Origin: a virus
Virus record (IMG/VR): IMGVR_UViG_3300027302_000005
Location: 18,458-82,457 of that record
Strand: one strand, 5' to 3'
DNA length: 64,000 bases
In this document: positions 42,377 through 49,845 of the stretch, one piece after another
Layout: each line of letters begins with the position of its first letter
How positions within the stretch are numbered: position 1 is the stretch's first letter
Program-made: the position numbers and the translations under genes
The notes under the pieces: generated by a model
The model's input: the letters and a program-made list of their open reading frames with translations, nothing else
What the model was told of the DNA's origin: nothing
Databases searched by the model: none

Positions 42377-42404
42377 GTTATAACATACTGTTCCAGTTTG
42401 TCAA
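42377..42404 (-). promoter_or_regulatory. promoter of the structured RNA
   Basis: Leftward TTGACA (42404-42399), 16-base spacer, TATAAC (42382-42377), starting 5 bases after the stop of the zinc-protein gene at 42409. Transcription should begin near 42370. Confidence 0.65.
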
Positions 42405-42408
42405 CCCC

Positions 42409-42612
42409 TTATTCACTATACTTTGTAAATTTATTTCCAAAGCAAGCCAAAGGTTCTGTTAGATGTTCCAATTGGTACTCATGCCAATCCTTCGGATGGA
42501 AAGAAGCTGTACGACAAGTAGAACACATATCTTCAGGTGTTCCATCAGGCAGCTTTCTGGCCAATTCAGCCGGGAATAGTTTGTTATCACAACAGACACA
42601 TCGTCCTGACAT
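42409..42612 (-). CDS. small zinc-ribbon protein, 67 aa
   Basis: C-x2-C pairs CVCC (5-8) and MCSTCR (about 29-34) form a zinc ribbon of the type found in many uncharacterised phage proteins (start MSGRCVCCDNKLFP). A co-regulator or structural role cannot be decided. Lies after the spanin genes in the late operon. Confidence 0.65.
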   Translation of the reverse strand: MSGRCVCCDNKLFPAELARKLPDGTPEDMCSTCRTASFHPKDWHEYQLEHLTEPLACFGNKFTKYSE

Positions 42613-42615
42613 AAT

Positions 42616-42921
42616 TTATTTCTCCAATTTATTATTGTTGTTTTTAGACATATCGCTGTATGTCTTAACGATTTGTTCCAAGCTTCCGCTGTATTGCAAT
42701 AGCTGTTCTATCGTAACACGATAGGCTACAACAACATCTCCATCACTGCTATCTTTCCCAATCTTGCTTATTTCCAGAACTGGTCTAGAAACCAATGGTG
42801 GAGAAGGGATAGCTGTAGCAACATATACTGGCTTGCATGTAGAGCAAGCTGAAACAGTTCCGGCAAAGAACACAACACCGAGAAGAGGTTTGAAACTCCG
42901 TTTAAAACAATTTCCATTCAT
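42616..42921 (-). CDS. outer-membrane spanin subunit (Rz1-like lipoprotein)
   Basis: The ATG at 42921 follows GAGGAAG. SFKPLLGVVFFAGTVSAC (about 9-26) is a lipoprotein signal with lipobox V-S-A-C; the mature protein is short with IPSPPLVSRPVLEI. Together with the upstream coiled-coil anchored protein it makes an Rz/Rz1-type pair that fuses inner and outer membrane at lysis. Shows that the host is Gram-negative. Confidence 0.75.
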   Translation of the reverse strand: MNGNCFKRSFKPLLGVVFFAGTVSACSTCKPVYVATAIPSPPLVSRPVLEISKIGKDSSDGDVVVAYRVTIEQLLQYSGSLEQIVKTYSDMSKNNNNKLEK

Positions 42922-42928
42922 ATCTTCC

Positions 42929-43282
42929 TCATTTCCAATCTGCTGTAGCAGCATTGTCTTTCAAATACGTCATAGCTTCAACACAAGAAGAAGGTTTCTT
43001 TACAGACAACATCTTCTTCACAACAACAGAATTATTCTTTTGTTGCTGTTCCAGTTGTGTGTTTAATGCTTCCATTTGCTTTTCATTCTGTTCTGTCCTA
43101 GAAGCTATGCTTTGAAGCACGATTCTTTGCTGTTCAGCATTAGCTCTTGATATAACAAGCTCACCTTCCAGCTTCAGGCTATGCCTATGTACTACCCAAC
43201 CATAAGCTAGTGACGAACACAATAGGGCTATGTAACAAATACGAATCCAACCAATCTTCTTAATCAGTTCTAGCCACAACAT
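42929..43282 (-). CDS. inner-membrane spanin subunit (Rz-like)
   Basis: Start at the ATG with GAGGTGGGG upstream (MLWLELIKKIGWIR). One N-terminal membrane helix (ICYIALLCSSLAYGWVV), then a periplasmic coiled coil (SRTEQNEKQMEALNTQLEQQ) and the C-terminal SSCVEAMTYLKDNAA block usual in Rz-like spanins. 117 residues. Neighbouring Rz1-like gene follows after 7 bases. Confidence 0.75.
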   Translation of the reverse strand: MLWLELIKKIGWIRICYIALLCSSLAYGWVVHRHSLKLEGELVISRANAEQQRIVLQSIASRTEQNEKQMEALNTQLEQQQKNNSVVVKKMLSVKKPSSCVEAMTYLKDNAATADWK

Positions 43283-43643
43283 ACCCCACCTCACTGAACA
43301 CCTTCTCAAACACATCCCATCTGTTGTACATTTCGTCCTGTGTTTTCAACACAAACATACAAACATACTTATCATCAATGTACAACAAGATTTTCTCTAC
43401 GAAGTCCCATAGACAGTCGCTGCTGCCACGAATGATTTCAATTCGTGCTTTGTTGTGTTTGATACGAAGTTTAAACAACACAGACTGTATGGCATCGGAG
43501 AGTATTCCGTTCCATTCAGTGTAGCATTCTGGAAACAACAAGTTCTTCCCTTCTTTCCAGACAATGTGTTCCTTTGTCTTGTTGTTTGTTTTTACACACA
43601 ACACAATCTTATCTTCTTGTACACTGTAAGAAAGAGTTTTCAT
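43260..43643 (-). CDS. hypothetical protein, first gene of the leftward block, 127 aa
   Basis: Begins MKTLSYSVQEDKIVLCVKTN; no domain recognised. It is directly behind the late promoter at 43674-43702 and overlaps the spanin gene start by 23 bases. Confidence 0.6.
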   Translation of the reverse strand: MKTLSYSVQEDKIVLCVKTNNKTKEHIVWKEGKNLLFPECYTEWNGILSDAIQSVLFKLRIKHNKARIEIIRGSSDCLWDFVEKILLYIDDKYVCMFVLKTQDEMYNRWDVFEKVFSEVGYVVARTD

Positions 43644-43673
43644 TTACTTCACCTATAAGTAGTATCTAAACGG

Positions 43674-43702
43674 AATGTAACATCCCTTTTGCTATCTGTC
43701 AA
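43674..43702 (-). promoter_or_regulatory. leftward promoter of the spanin/late block
   Basis: TTGACA (43702-43697), 17-base spacer and TACATT (43679-43674) on the leftward strand. The -35 is centred in an inverted repeat GCTAT-TGACAG-ATAGC. About 30 bases of leader precede the ATG at 43643. Confidence 0.65.
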
Positions 43703-43877
43703 TAGCTTATTTTTATACAAACACAAATTTCTATAACTTTAATTTCTTTATTAAAATAATTATACTAAACAACTAAAAGCAAAGGCGGGCTTGGTTGGCT
43801 GAAAAGCCAAACAAAACGCCCTACTCTAGTCATACCTTTAGTAGCATCTCTAATTCTACACTTATAGCAACATTGTG

Positions 43878-43905
43878 TTGACTTTGGTGCGGTGTGGTGT
43901 ACAAT
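43878..43905 (+). promoter_or_regulatory. rightward promoter of the early block
   Basis: TTGACT (43878-43883), 16-base spacer, TACAAT (43900-43905), both 5 of 6 to consensus. A leader of about 145 bases lies before the helicase-like gene and may encode a 33-residue peptide. Confidence 0.6.
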
Positions 43906-43948
43906 TTGAGCATGAAGGGTAGATTGTTGCTACCTGTTGTGGATTGTC

Positions 43949-44050
43949 ATGCGACATATGCTATCTCAAGAATATGAAAAAGTTCAACAAATTCAGCGTG
44001 TTAAAAACGGTTTGTTAGATAACATATCCTTCCAACACGCTATTAACTAG
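43949..44050 (+). CDS. possible leader peptide, 33 aa
   Basis: ATG at 43949 (MRHMLSQEYEKVQQIQRVKN) to a TAG at 44048-44050, 9 bases before the next ATG. The ribosome site is weak (GTGGA). The composition is protein-like and the frame fills the leader, but at this length it could be chance. Confidence 0.35.
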   Translation: MRHMLSQEYEKVQQIQRVKNGLLDNISFQHAIN

Positions 44051-44059
44051 AGGTAAAAA

Positions 44060-45361
44060 ATGACTAACAAAGTAGAGATTTTAGATGCAATCATGTCTTC
44101 TGGTAAGACTACTGCTATCTTGAACTGGTTTGATAACAACCTAAACCAAAGGTACATCTACGTAACACCACTGCTGTCGGAAGCTGAAGGAAGAATTGCT
44201 GATACAGAGTATGGTTGTAAGTATGCTAAGTTCTACAGTCCTGAACATGCTACAACAACCTATTTCGATGAAGATGGTGTTGAACGTATAATCAGTGGGA
44301 AAGGTGTAGACTTCCTGAGACTGCTAAAGGAAGGAAAGAATGTAAGCTGTACACATGCTTTGTTCTCAGAGATGACAAAGCACCATCTTGACTGGATTAA
44401 GTCACAGAAGTACATTGTTGTACTGGACGAAGAGCTAGATGTAATCTCTGGTCTTGATGGATTCACTAAGACAGACAAAGAGTTCCTGCTTGACAACAAC
44501 ACAATCTCTATTGATGAAGAGAATGGTAAGGTTAGTTGGATAAAGCAAGTACCTAACAATGGATTCAAGTATGGGAAGTTCAAATGGTTGTGTGATGAGG
44601 GGATGTTGTATGCAGCCAAACGTTCACAACACATGATGGTGGTGCAGCTTCCGATTGAACTGATTGCTGCCGCTGAACGGTTCATTGTCCTAAGTTATTT
44701 GTTCAAGGGGAGTGTATTTGATAAGTTCCTACAACTTCACAAGATTGATACAGCAGATTTCACTGATGTTGTTGTGGATAGTAGGGGCGTGAAGGAACGG
44801 ATTGCTTCACTGATTGAAATTGTTGGGTTTGAACACACAAGTAAGTTCCGAACTGGCTCTTTGTCATACAATTGGTATGATGAGTCTAATAATAAGTTGA
44901 AACCGATTGAGAATGCTATTACTGGCCTTGGTAGAAGTTTAGGAATGAAAGCAGAAGATGTGATGTACACATTCCCTAAGACTTATGCCTATCCTTCAAG
45001 AAGCAATAGTAGAAAGATTTCAGCTAAAGGCTACAAGCCAGAGAGCATTATCAAAGGAGTGAGAGATGAATACGGTAACACTGTAATCAATAAGTGTTGG
45101 GTGGATTGCTCTTGTCGTGCAACCAATGAGCTTGCCAACAAGAAGTTGCTTGTACACTGCCTGAACCGCTATCCTAATGCTGTTGTGCAGGCTTTCTTGC
45201 AAGACTATGGATATGGTATTGACGAAGACAACTTTGCTTTGTCAGAGATGTTGCAGTGGATGTTCCGTGGATGCGTACGCAAAGGTGAGAAAATGTATGT
45301 TTGCATTCTCAGTAAACGTATGCTAGGATTGTACAATAAATGGCTGGAGAGTATTAAATGA
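44060..45361 (+). CDS. phage helicase-like P-loop ATPase, 433 aa
   Basis: DAIMSSGKTTAILNW (about 9-23) is a Walker A loop and YIVVLDEELDVI (about 117-128) a DE-type Walker B, in the arrangement of DEAD-like phage helicases. FRGCVRKGEKMYVCIL near the C-terminus resembles helicase motif VI. Probably acts on phage DNA early in infection. First main gene of the early block; the ribosome site is AGAGGT. Confidence 0.7.
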   Translation: MTNKVEILDAIMSSGKTTAILNWFDNNLNQRYIYVTPLLSEAEGRIADTEYGCKYAKFYSPEHATTTYFDEDGVERIISGKGVDFLRLLKEGKNVSCTHALFSEMTKHHLDWIKSQKYIVVLDEELDVISGLDGFTKTDKEFLLDNNTISIDEENGKVSWIKQVPNNGFKYGKFKWLCDEGMLYAAKRSQHMMVVQLPIELIAAAERFIVLSYLFKGSVFDKFLQLHKIDTADFTDVVVDSRGVKERIASLIEIVGFEHTSKFRTGSLSYNWYDESNNKLKPIENAITGLGRSLGMKAEDVMYTFPKTYAYPSRSNSRKISAKGYKPESIIKGVRDEYGNTVINKCWVDCSCRATNELANKKLLVHCLNRYPNAVVQAFLQDYGYGIDEDNFALSEMLQWMFRGCVRKGEKMYVCILSKRMLGLYNKWLESIK

Positions 45362-45513
45362 GTAGCATCAAACAACGCACCAAAGCAAAACGTATGCGAA
45401 TGTGGGGATGGCGTCAGTTGTACACGATCAACCCATATGACATGGGTAGAGATTTTCGTACATTTGTTGGGTATACAAATGGTTGGCATGACACAGAAGG
45501 GTGGGGGTATTAA
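45358..45513 (+). CDS. hypothetical basic protein, 51 aa
   Basis: The ATG overlaps the helicase stop (ATGA); the frame ends exactly before the next ATG at 45514. N-terminal half very basic (MSSIKQRTKAKRMRMWGWRQ), C-terminal half rich in Gly, Trp, Tyr. No family recognised. Confidence 0.55.
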   Translation: MSSIKQRTKAKRMRMWGWRQLYTINPYDMGRDFRTFVGYTNGWHDTEGWGY

Positions 45514-45750
45514 ATGAATACTTGTAAAAACTGTAAGTTCTTTGGAGAAGAAATTGTTACATATGATGGAGAAGATTGGGAAGAAGTGAAATCAGAGTTC
45601 CATGAGTGTGAACGAATCTACCATTGCAAAGATATGCGCTCTGTTTTGCAATATCAATCTAAAGCTGTTGTGGTTGATGGAGGCGGTTATTTCGCTGCTT
45701 TGCGTGTTGCTGAAGATTTTGGATGTATTCATTTCGAGGAAACAACATGA
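45514..45750 (+). CDS. hypothetical Cys-rich protein, 78 aa
   Basis: MNTCKNCKFFGEE carries a C-x2-C, with further Cys at CERIYHC (about 31-38). Similar short phage proteins bind zinc, function unknown. Overlaps the next start by 4 bases. Confidence 0.6.
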   Translation: MNTCKNCKFFGEEIVTYDGEDWEEVKSEFHECERIYHCKDMRSVLQYQSKAVVVDGGGYFAALRVAEDFGCIHFEETT

Positions 45751-45986
45751 ATGATCTTACTGACCTGAACGATATTGAGTTTGCTATCTTTGCTGCTGAC
45801 GAGGAACATGATAAATACATGCGGAAGATGCAAGAAGAACGTACTGCTATTGAGATGATGATTGAAACTGCAACTAAATGTGGGATGTTGCATGAAGTTG
45901 TTACAACATTTGCATATGATTTTGCATCTAACGGTAAGAATGTATGTGAGGCTGTCAATACAGCACTTTATGAATGGGATTGTTGA
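45747..45986 (+). CDS. hypothetical protein, 79 aa
   Basis: Start at ATG 45747 (ATGA overlap) rather than upstream 45723. Acidic helical protein (DLNDIEFAIFAADEEHDKYM). No family recognised. Confidence 0.55.
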   Translation: MNDLTDLNDIEFAIFAADEEHDKYMRKMQEERTAIEMMIETATKCGMLHEVVTTFAYDFASNGKNVCEAVNTALYEWDC

Positions 45987-45987
45987 A

Positions 45988-46158
45988 ATGAACCTAAACA
46001 AACTAAACATGATGGAAGAAGGGTTGGAGAAGATCGCACAAGTGCTATCTGAGCAATACCATGAAAGTGTTACACCGATTGACATCCTTTATGCTATCAG
46101 TCATCTTATTGAAGCAGAGGATTTTGATAGGATTGCTAGGTATATAGCGGAGGATTAA
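45988..46158 (+). CDS. hypothetical protein, 56 aa
   Basis: The ATG at 45988 (MNLNKLNMMEEGLEKIAQVL) follows GGGATTGTTGAA. The long upstream extension of this frame is the shadow of the previous gene. Starts with MNLN like the next gene; both are small helical proteins and may be diverged copies. Confidence 0.5.
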   Translation: MNLNKLNMMEEGLEKIAQVLSEQYHESVTPIDILYAISHLIEAEDFDRIARYIAED

Positions 46159-46159
46159 A

Positions 46160-46345
46160 ATGAACCTTAACCAGAAGATTAAGCTGTATCAAGCACTAAG
46201 GGATGCTACCGAGGTACTGGATGAGATTTGCGATAAGTCCGTTTCCATTTATCTGGTACTTTCGGTGCTGTCTGATATGGGCTGTGGAATGGACAACGAC
46301 AACTATGTTCAGATGATTGATTTTATAGAAGGGCAGGAAAATTAA
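46160..46345 (+). CDS. hypothetical protein, 61 aa
   Basis: MNLNQKIKLYQALRDATEVL at the start; helical, acidic. One base separates it from the gene before; the next ATG follows its stop directly. Ribosome site GCGGAGGA. Unknown function. Confidence 0.55.
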   Translation: MNLNQKIKLYQALRDATEVLDEICDKSVSIYLVLSVLSDMGCGMDNDNYVQMIDFIEGQEN

Positions 46346-46555
46346 ATGAGCGCACTATTCTTGTACAACACACCTCTAGGTTATGGCTACCGATACAAGC
46401 ACATAACAGATACGCCTTCCGATAAGGATGAATACCGCCCTATGTACACTGAAGATGAACTTGAGCAAATGCGTGAGAATAAAATTAAGAAGAAGATTAA
46501 GAAACTTCTGAAACGTCTTGAAGAGCTTGAATTGGAGTTGCAACAATATGACTAA
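46346..46555 (+). CDS. hypothetical protein with C-terminal coiled coil, 69 aa
   Basis: The last 30 residues (NKIKKKIKKLLKRLEELELE) form a strongly charged coiled coil, suggesting oligomerisation or nucleic-acid contact. The N-terminal part is rich in Tyr. Overlaps the next gene by 8 bases. Confidence 0.55.
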   Translation: MSALFLYNTPLGYGYRYKHITDTPSDKDEYRPMYTEDELEQMRENKIKKKIKKLLKRLEELELELQQYD

Positions 46556-46865
46556 CTTACTGTTGAAGTTTCATGCAAGTAAGGAAAACCTTCCAGATAA
46601 CGGGCAAGCGGTAGTATACCTCTGTCAAGGTCGTTCGTTCGGCATCTCAGATGTTTCACTAGCGTCTTGCACAGTGTATTATCTAGCTACAGACGGAGAA
46701 TCATCTTGGTGCATTAATGATGGCGATACGTTTGGTGATAATGACGTTGTTGGTGTCTACATAGGTCATAAAGATGCTACACAGCAAAACATTTGGTGGA
46801 TTGACGAGGAAGAATACTGGCAGCAATTTGATGTAGCTGATGCAGAATTGGAGCAGGTGAAATGA
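46548..46865 (+). CDS. hypothetical protein, 105 aa (DUF551-like impression)
   Basis: ATG at 46548 within the end of the preceding gene. SKENLPDNGQAVVYLCQGRS at the start and WWIDEEEYWQQF at the end recall small phage proteins of the DUF551 sort (opening W/S-LP-x-G-x-V). I hold this only as an impression. Confidence 0.5.
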   Translation: MTNLLLKFHASKENLPDNGQAVVYLCQGRSFGISDVSLASCTVYYLATDGESSWCINDGDTFGDNDVVGVYIGHKDATQQNIWWIDEEEYWQQFDVADAELEQVK

Positions 46866-47059
46866 AAGACAATGGTGTTAAGCGTCATTCAAAAACAAGA
46901 TGTTCATATCAGTGCCGGTATTACCAAGATGGTCCTGTTATGTCAATCTGTAACAAGTATCACAAGCATCTGCAATACGGCGGATCAATTCCGCCACTTA
47001 TGACACAAGAATGCCTTGATTCGCTGAAGTCGGAAAATGAAGATGACAGACCAACATAA
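46862..47059 (+). CDS. hypothetical Cys-rich protein, 65 aa
   Basis: CSYQCRYYQDG ... SICNKYHK ... TQECLDSL gives four Cys likely to bind a metal. Overlaps neighbours at both ends. No family recognised. Confidence 0.55.
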   Translation: MKDNGVKRHSKTRCSYQCRYYQDGPVMSICNKYHKHLQYGGSIPPLMTQECLDSLKSENEDDRPT

Positions 47060-47180
47060 CTACGGAAAATGGTTATTTATGATGGAATATTGCAAGACAA
47101 ACGGATGGTCTCCATCTGATAGTTATTATTGGAGTAGGGCTGAAGAGGCTTACTACATCTCCGTAGGATTGCTGAAATGA
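47043..47180 (+). CDS. microprotein, copy 1 of a paralogous pair, 45 aa
   Basis: MTDQHNYGKWLFMMEYCKTN continues to DSYYWSRAEEAYYISVG. The same sequence recurs at 50849-50983 with about 80 percent identity at protein level. Starts inside the previous gene and ends in an ATGA overlap with the next, so it is translated in the operon. Function unknown; the aromatic pattern YYWSRAEEAYYIS is conserved. Confidence 0.6.
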   Translation: MTDQHNYGKWLFMMEYCKTNGWSPSDSYYWSRAEEAYYISVGLLK

Positions 47181-47416
47181 CCATCACAAACACTCTATAC
47201 CAATGTGCCAAGCAACAATCATTCCAGCCCCTGCTAAAGCATCGACAAGAGCTTGAAATTGCTTTACAACTTCTTCTTGCTGTTGGTGACAAAGCGAAAG
47301 AATATAACGAACCAGTTGACATCTGGCTCCATGTAGAATACATTGCAGATCGTTGGATGTGTTCTTCCAGAATTGCTTGGTTGTTGAAACAATTGGATGA
47401 GAATGAAAATGTCTAA
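47177..47416 (+). CDS. hypothetical protein, 79 aa
   Basis: Helical protein (LKHRQELEIALQLLLAVGDK) with W-x-HVEYIADRW near residue 50. Coupled by ATGA overlap to microprotein copy 1. Unknown function. Confidence 0.55.
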   Translation: MTITNTLYQCAKQQSFQPLLKHRQELEIALQLLLAVGDKAKEYNEPVDIWLHVEYIADRWMCSSRIAWLLKQLDENENV

Positions 47417-47624
47417 AAAGTTCTATGCTGTACATCGTGAAACAGGTGAGAGGTGGAAACCTTGTAAGGATAGTAGTACCGAGCATGAATACATTGTAAT
47501 GTACGACACTGGTTATTTTGCTGTTGTGAAGGATTACGGGTGGGATGGACTCACCATTCAAGCATTGGATACAAAGGTTTGGAAGGTTATTTGGAAAGAT
47601 AAAGATGAATGGCTTAGAGGATAA
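47409..47624 (+). CDS. hypothetical protein, 71 aa
   Basis: ATG at 47409 (MSKKFYAVHRETGERWKP) inside the end of the previous gene; ATGs at 47397 and 47403 are alternatives. Beta-rich, ends DEWLRG. The HNH gene follows after one base. Confidence 0.5.
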   Translation: MSKKFYAVHRETGERWKPCKDSSTEHEYIVMYDTGYFAVVKDYGWDGLTIQALDTKVWKVIWKDKDEWLRG

Positions 47625-47625
47625 A

Positions 47626-48219
47626 ATGAAGAAACCGAGAGAGCTTCCTTCACAGCAAGATTTATTAAAACTGTTTTATTACGATAACGGTTTAAAGTGG
47701 AAAGAAGGTAGAAAAGGCAGCAAGCTGTGCAATAAAGATGGAGATGTTGTTGGTTGTGTTGGTAACGAAGGTTATGCCATGATAAACGTGTTTGGTGTTA
47801 CTTATATGTTAAGTAGGATTGTATACCAGACAGTTAACGGTAATCTGACCACTGATCTTGTTATAGATCACCTTAACAGAGATCGTAAAGATAATAGGAT
47901 TGAGAACTTGAGGGCTATTACCGAGAAGAATAATCTCAGAAGTAAAACTATGTACTCTAATAACTCAACAGGAGTTACAGGAGTAAGTTCACAAGCCTAT
48001 AAATACATGAAAAAAGATGGAACAGAGGTTGAACATCAATATTACACCGCCCATTGGCAAGACCCTTCAGGTAAGACGAGATTAAAGTGCTTCAGTATAT
48101 CTAAATACGGGAAAGAAGAGGCGTTTCATCTAGCTTGTGAATACCGACAAGCAATGATAGAGTCTCTTAAAAATTCTGGAGAGTGGTATGATGAAACACA
48201 CGGGAGTATGAAATGTTAG
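47626..48219 (+). CDS. HNH homing endonuclease with AP2-like region, 197 aa
   Basis: LVIDHLNRDRKDNRIENLRA (about 80-99) is the HNH core. STGVTGVSSQAYKYMKKDGT and SKYGKEEAFHLACEYRQ are the AP2-like DNA-binding tail usual in phage HNH_3 enzymes. Inserted among tiny early genes, next to dCMP deaminase and a 17-codon remnant (48213-48266). ATG at 47626 behind AGAGGA. Confidence 0.85.
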   Translation: MKKPRELPSQQDLLKLFYYDNGLKWKEGRKGSKLCNKDGDVVGCVGNEGYAMINVFGVTYMLSRIVYQTVNGNLTTDLVIDHLNRDRKDNRIENLRAITEKNNLRSKTMYSNNSTGVTGVSSQAYKYMKKDGTEVEHQYYTAHWQDPSGKTRLKCFSISKYGKEEAFHLACEYRQAMIESLKNSGEWYDETHGSMKC

Positions 48220-48266
48220 TATTGAAGTACTGTGACGAATGTGGAAAACCGACAAATGAAGCCTAA
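48213..48266 (+). pseudogene. 17-codon remnant or leader with C-x2-C
   Basis: A short frame MLVLKYCDECGKPTNEA overlaps the end of the HNH gene and the start of the deaminase gene. It looks like the N-terminus of a zinc protein cut short, perhaps by arrival of the HNH gene. Too short to be sure. Confidence 0.25.
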
Positions 48267-48684
48267 ATACCTCCAAGCCTTCATGGACATGACCGAACGC
48301 TTTGCTCAAACATCTGAAGCCACAAGGCTTAAAGTAGGGGCTTGTATCATCAAGAATGGCAACCCCATTGCTTTTGGTGTTAATGGGACATTGCCGGGGT
48401 GGGAAAGTAATACGTGTGAAAGCCAATCTGGTGAAACATTGCCAGACATTGTGCTACATGCTGAAATAAATGCCTTGAACAAGCTGCGGAAGATCAGTGA
48501 AAGCAGCAAGGATGCTACGTTGCTTGTAACACACTCCCCTTGTCTACGCTGTGCTCACGAAATTGTTGACAGTGGAATCAAGCATGTGTACTATAAGCAT
48601 CAGTACAGAAGCTCTGACGGAATAGAGCATCTTTTGAAGCACGGGATTGATGTGATACAACTTGCTACACATCTAGAGAATTGA
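48256..48684 (+). CDS. deoxycytidylate (dCMP) deaminase
   Basis: Converts dCMP to dUMP, the substrate of ThyX. Zinc site HAE (68-70, LHAEINAL) and PCLRC (95-99) are intact; 142 residues, normal. Start ATG 48256 with GTGGAAA upstream. Shifts the pool from C to T and is linked functionally with thyX and nrdAB in the left block. Confidence 0.88.
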   Translation: MKPKYLQAFMDMTERFAQTSEATRLKVGACIIKNGNPIAFGVNGTLPGWESNTCESQSGETLPDIVLHAEINALNKLRKISESSKDATLLVTHSPCLRCAHEIVDSGIKHVYYKHQYRSSDGIEHLLKHGIDVIQLATHLEN

Positions 48685-48685
48685 C

Positions 48686-49195
48686 ATGAACATCTTCATC
48701 ACCAACGAATGCCCTATGCAATCAGCCACAGATCACTGTGACATTCACTTACGAAAGCAGTTAATCGAAAGTTGCCAATTGCTATCAACAGCACATCATT
48801 TCCTTGATGGCGAGACAATAGCGATGAAGCCCACACACTACAATCATCCCTGTGCTGTATGGGCGCGTAAGACCTCTGGTAATTACAAGTGGCTCTATCA
48901 ACATTATGTTGCTTTGTGTACGGAATACACGTATCGTACTGGCAAGGAACATGCTTCCAGTAGGTTTATCGGTGTTTTGAGTAAAGTTCCTGAAAACATC
49001 TTGCAAGAACGTCAGACATTCTTTGCAAAGGCGATGCCTGACGAACACAAAGCTATCCCGAATGTTCCATTGGCGTATCAGAGTTATCTGAATGTGAAGT
49101 TTAAAGATTGGCAGACACGTACAGACAAGAAGCAGATGCCTGTGCAGTGGACTAAGCGTAATATTCCTAGTTGGTATGTTGGAGAGAATAAATGA
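48686..49195 (+). CDS. DenV/Pyr_excise-related phage protein, 169 aa
   Basis: The layout DHCDIHLRKQLIESCQLLST, NHPCAVWARKTSGNYKWLYQ and EYTYRTGKEHASS is a widespread phage family that databases label pyrimidine-dimer DNA glycosylase-like. Whether it has glycosylase activity is not established to my knowledge. Its stop overlaps the CmoA-like gene start by 4 bases, so it belongs to the same translational unit as the modification pair. Confidence 0.65.
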   Translation: MNIFITNECPMQSATDHCDIHLRKQLIESCQLLSTAHHFLDGETIAMKPTHYNHPCAVWARKTSGNYKWLYQHYVALCTEYTYRTGKEHASSRFIGVLSKVPENILQERQTFFAKAMPDEHKAIPNVPLAYQSYLNVKFKDWQTRTDKKQMPVQWTKRNIPSWYVGENK

Positions 49196-49845
49196 CATTT
49201 GCATTTTGTAACATTGCAAACTCTTTTGATGACCATATCTCGAAGTCAATTGAAAGTTACAATATATTGTTTAGTAATGTTACTTCTTTGGCTGATTTTT
49301 TTGTATTAAAAAACACCGTTATTGTAGATGTGGGCTCATCAACAGGTAAGTTGCTTCATTCACTGAAGCATAAGTATACAGAATATAAAATTAAATTCGT
49401 TGGTTACGAATGCGAGGAGGTTTTCTATGAGTATTACGATGACGATATAATAAAAAAACAAAATGCTCTGCTATACAACGAGAGTAATGTTTGTTTTTGC
49501 ACATGCATATTTACATTGCAATTCTTACCTATCGGTGAGAGAATGAACATATTGAATAACATATACAAGTCTCTTCTGCCGGGAGGGGGTTTTATAATTG
49601 CGGAGAAGACGAACAGTGGAAGTTATTTTGATAAGATTTTCCAAGAAATTTTAATTGAGGACAAAAGAAAGCACTTCACTGATGCTGAGTTATTAGATAA
49701 AAATCTCTCATTACGAACTATGATGAGAACTGTTAGCAACAGTGATATGGTCACTATGCTTAATCTTGCCGGTTTTATAGACGTAGATATATTCTATAAA
49801 GACAAGGCATTTACCGGATATGTTTGTCGGAAGGGTATATTATGA
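49192..49845 (+). CDS. CmoA-like carboxy-SAM synthase homologue
   Basis: 217 residues. The order IANSFDDHISKSIESYNILF (8-27), TVIVDVGSSTGKLL (SAM loop, 42-55), CIFTLQFLPIGERMNILNNI (105-124), LLPGGGFIIAEK (128-139) and the late SNSDMVTMLNLAGF match E. coli CmoA (FD..I..S..GY, DLGCSLG, NFTLQFL, LNPGG...SEK, TDS...L.KAGF). CmoA makes carboxy-S-adenosylmethionine from SAM and prephenate for tRNA U34. The region of CmoA Arg199 reads KNLSLRTMM here, so that Arg is not aligned exactly. The overlap with a cytosine methyltransferase suggests the product is used on DNA, not tRNA. Confidence 0.8.
   Translation: MTFAFCNIANSFDDHISKSIESYNILFSNVTSLADFFVLKNTVIVDVGSSTGKLLHSLKHKYTEYKIKFVGYECEEVFYEYYDDDIIKKQNALLYNESNVCFCTCIFTLQFLPIGERMNILNNIYKSLLPGGGFIIAEKTNSGSYFDKIFQEILIEDKRKHFTDAELLDKNLSLRTMMRTVSNSDMVTMLNLAGFIDVDIFYKDKAFTGYVCRKGIL

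Larger units (their letters stand above)
43644..44059. promoter_or_regulatory. divergent control region between late and early blocks
   Basis: Holds a leftward promoter (43674-43702), an A/T-rich core (43703-43770), a hairpin at about 43793-43822 with TTGGCT-GAAA-AGCCAA enclosed by GGGC/GCCC, and a rightward promoter (43878-43905). One small ORF (43949-44050) is possible. It is the switch point where the two large transcription blocks diverge. Confidence 0.6.
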
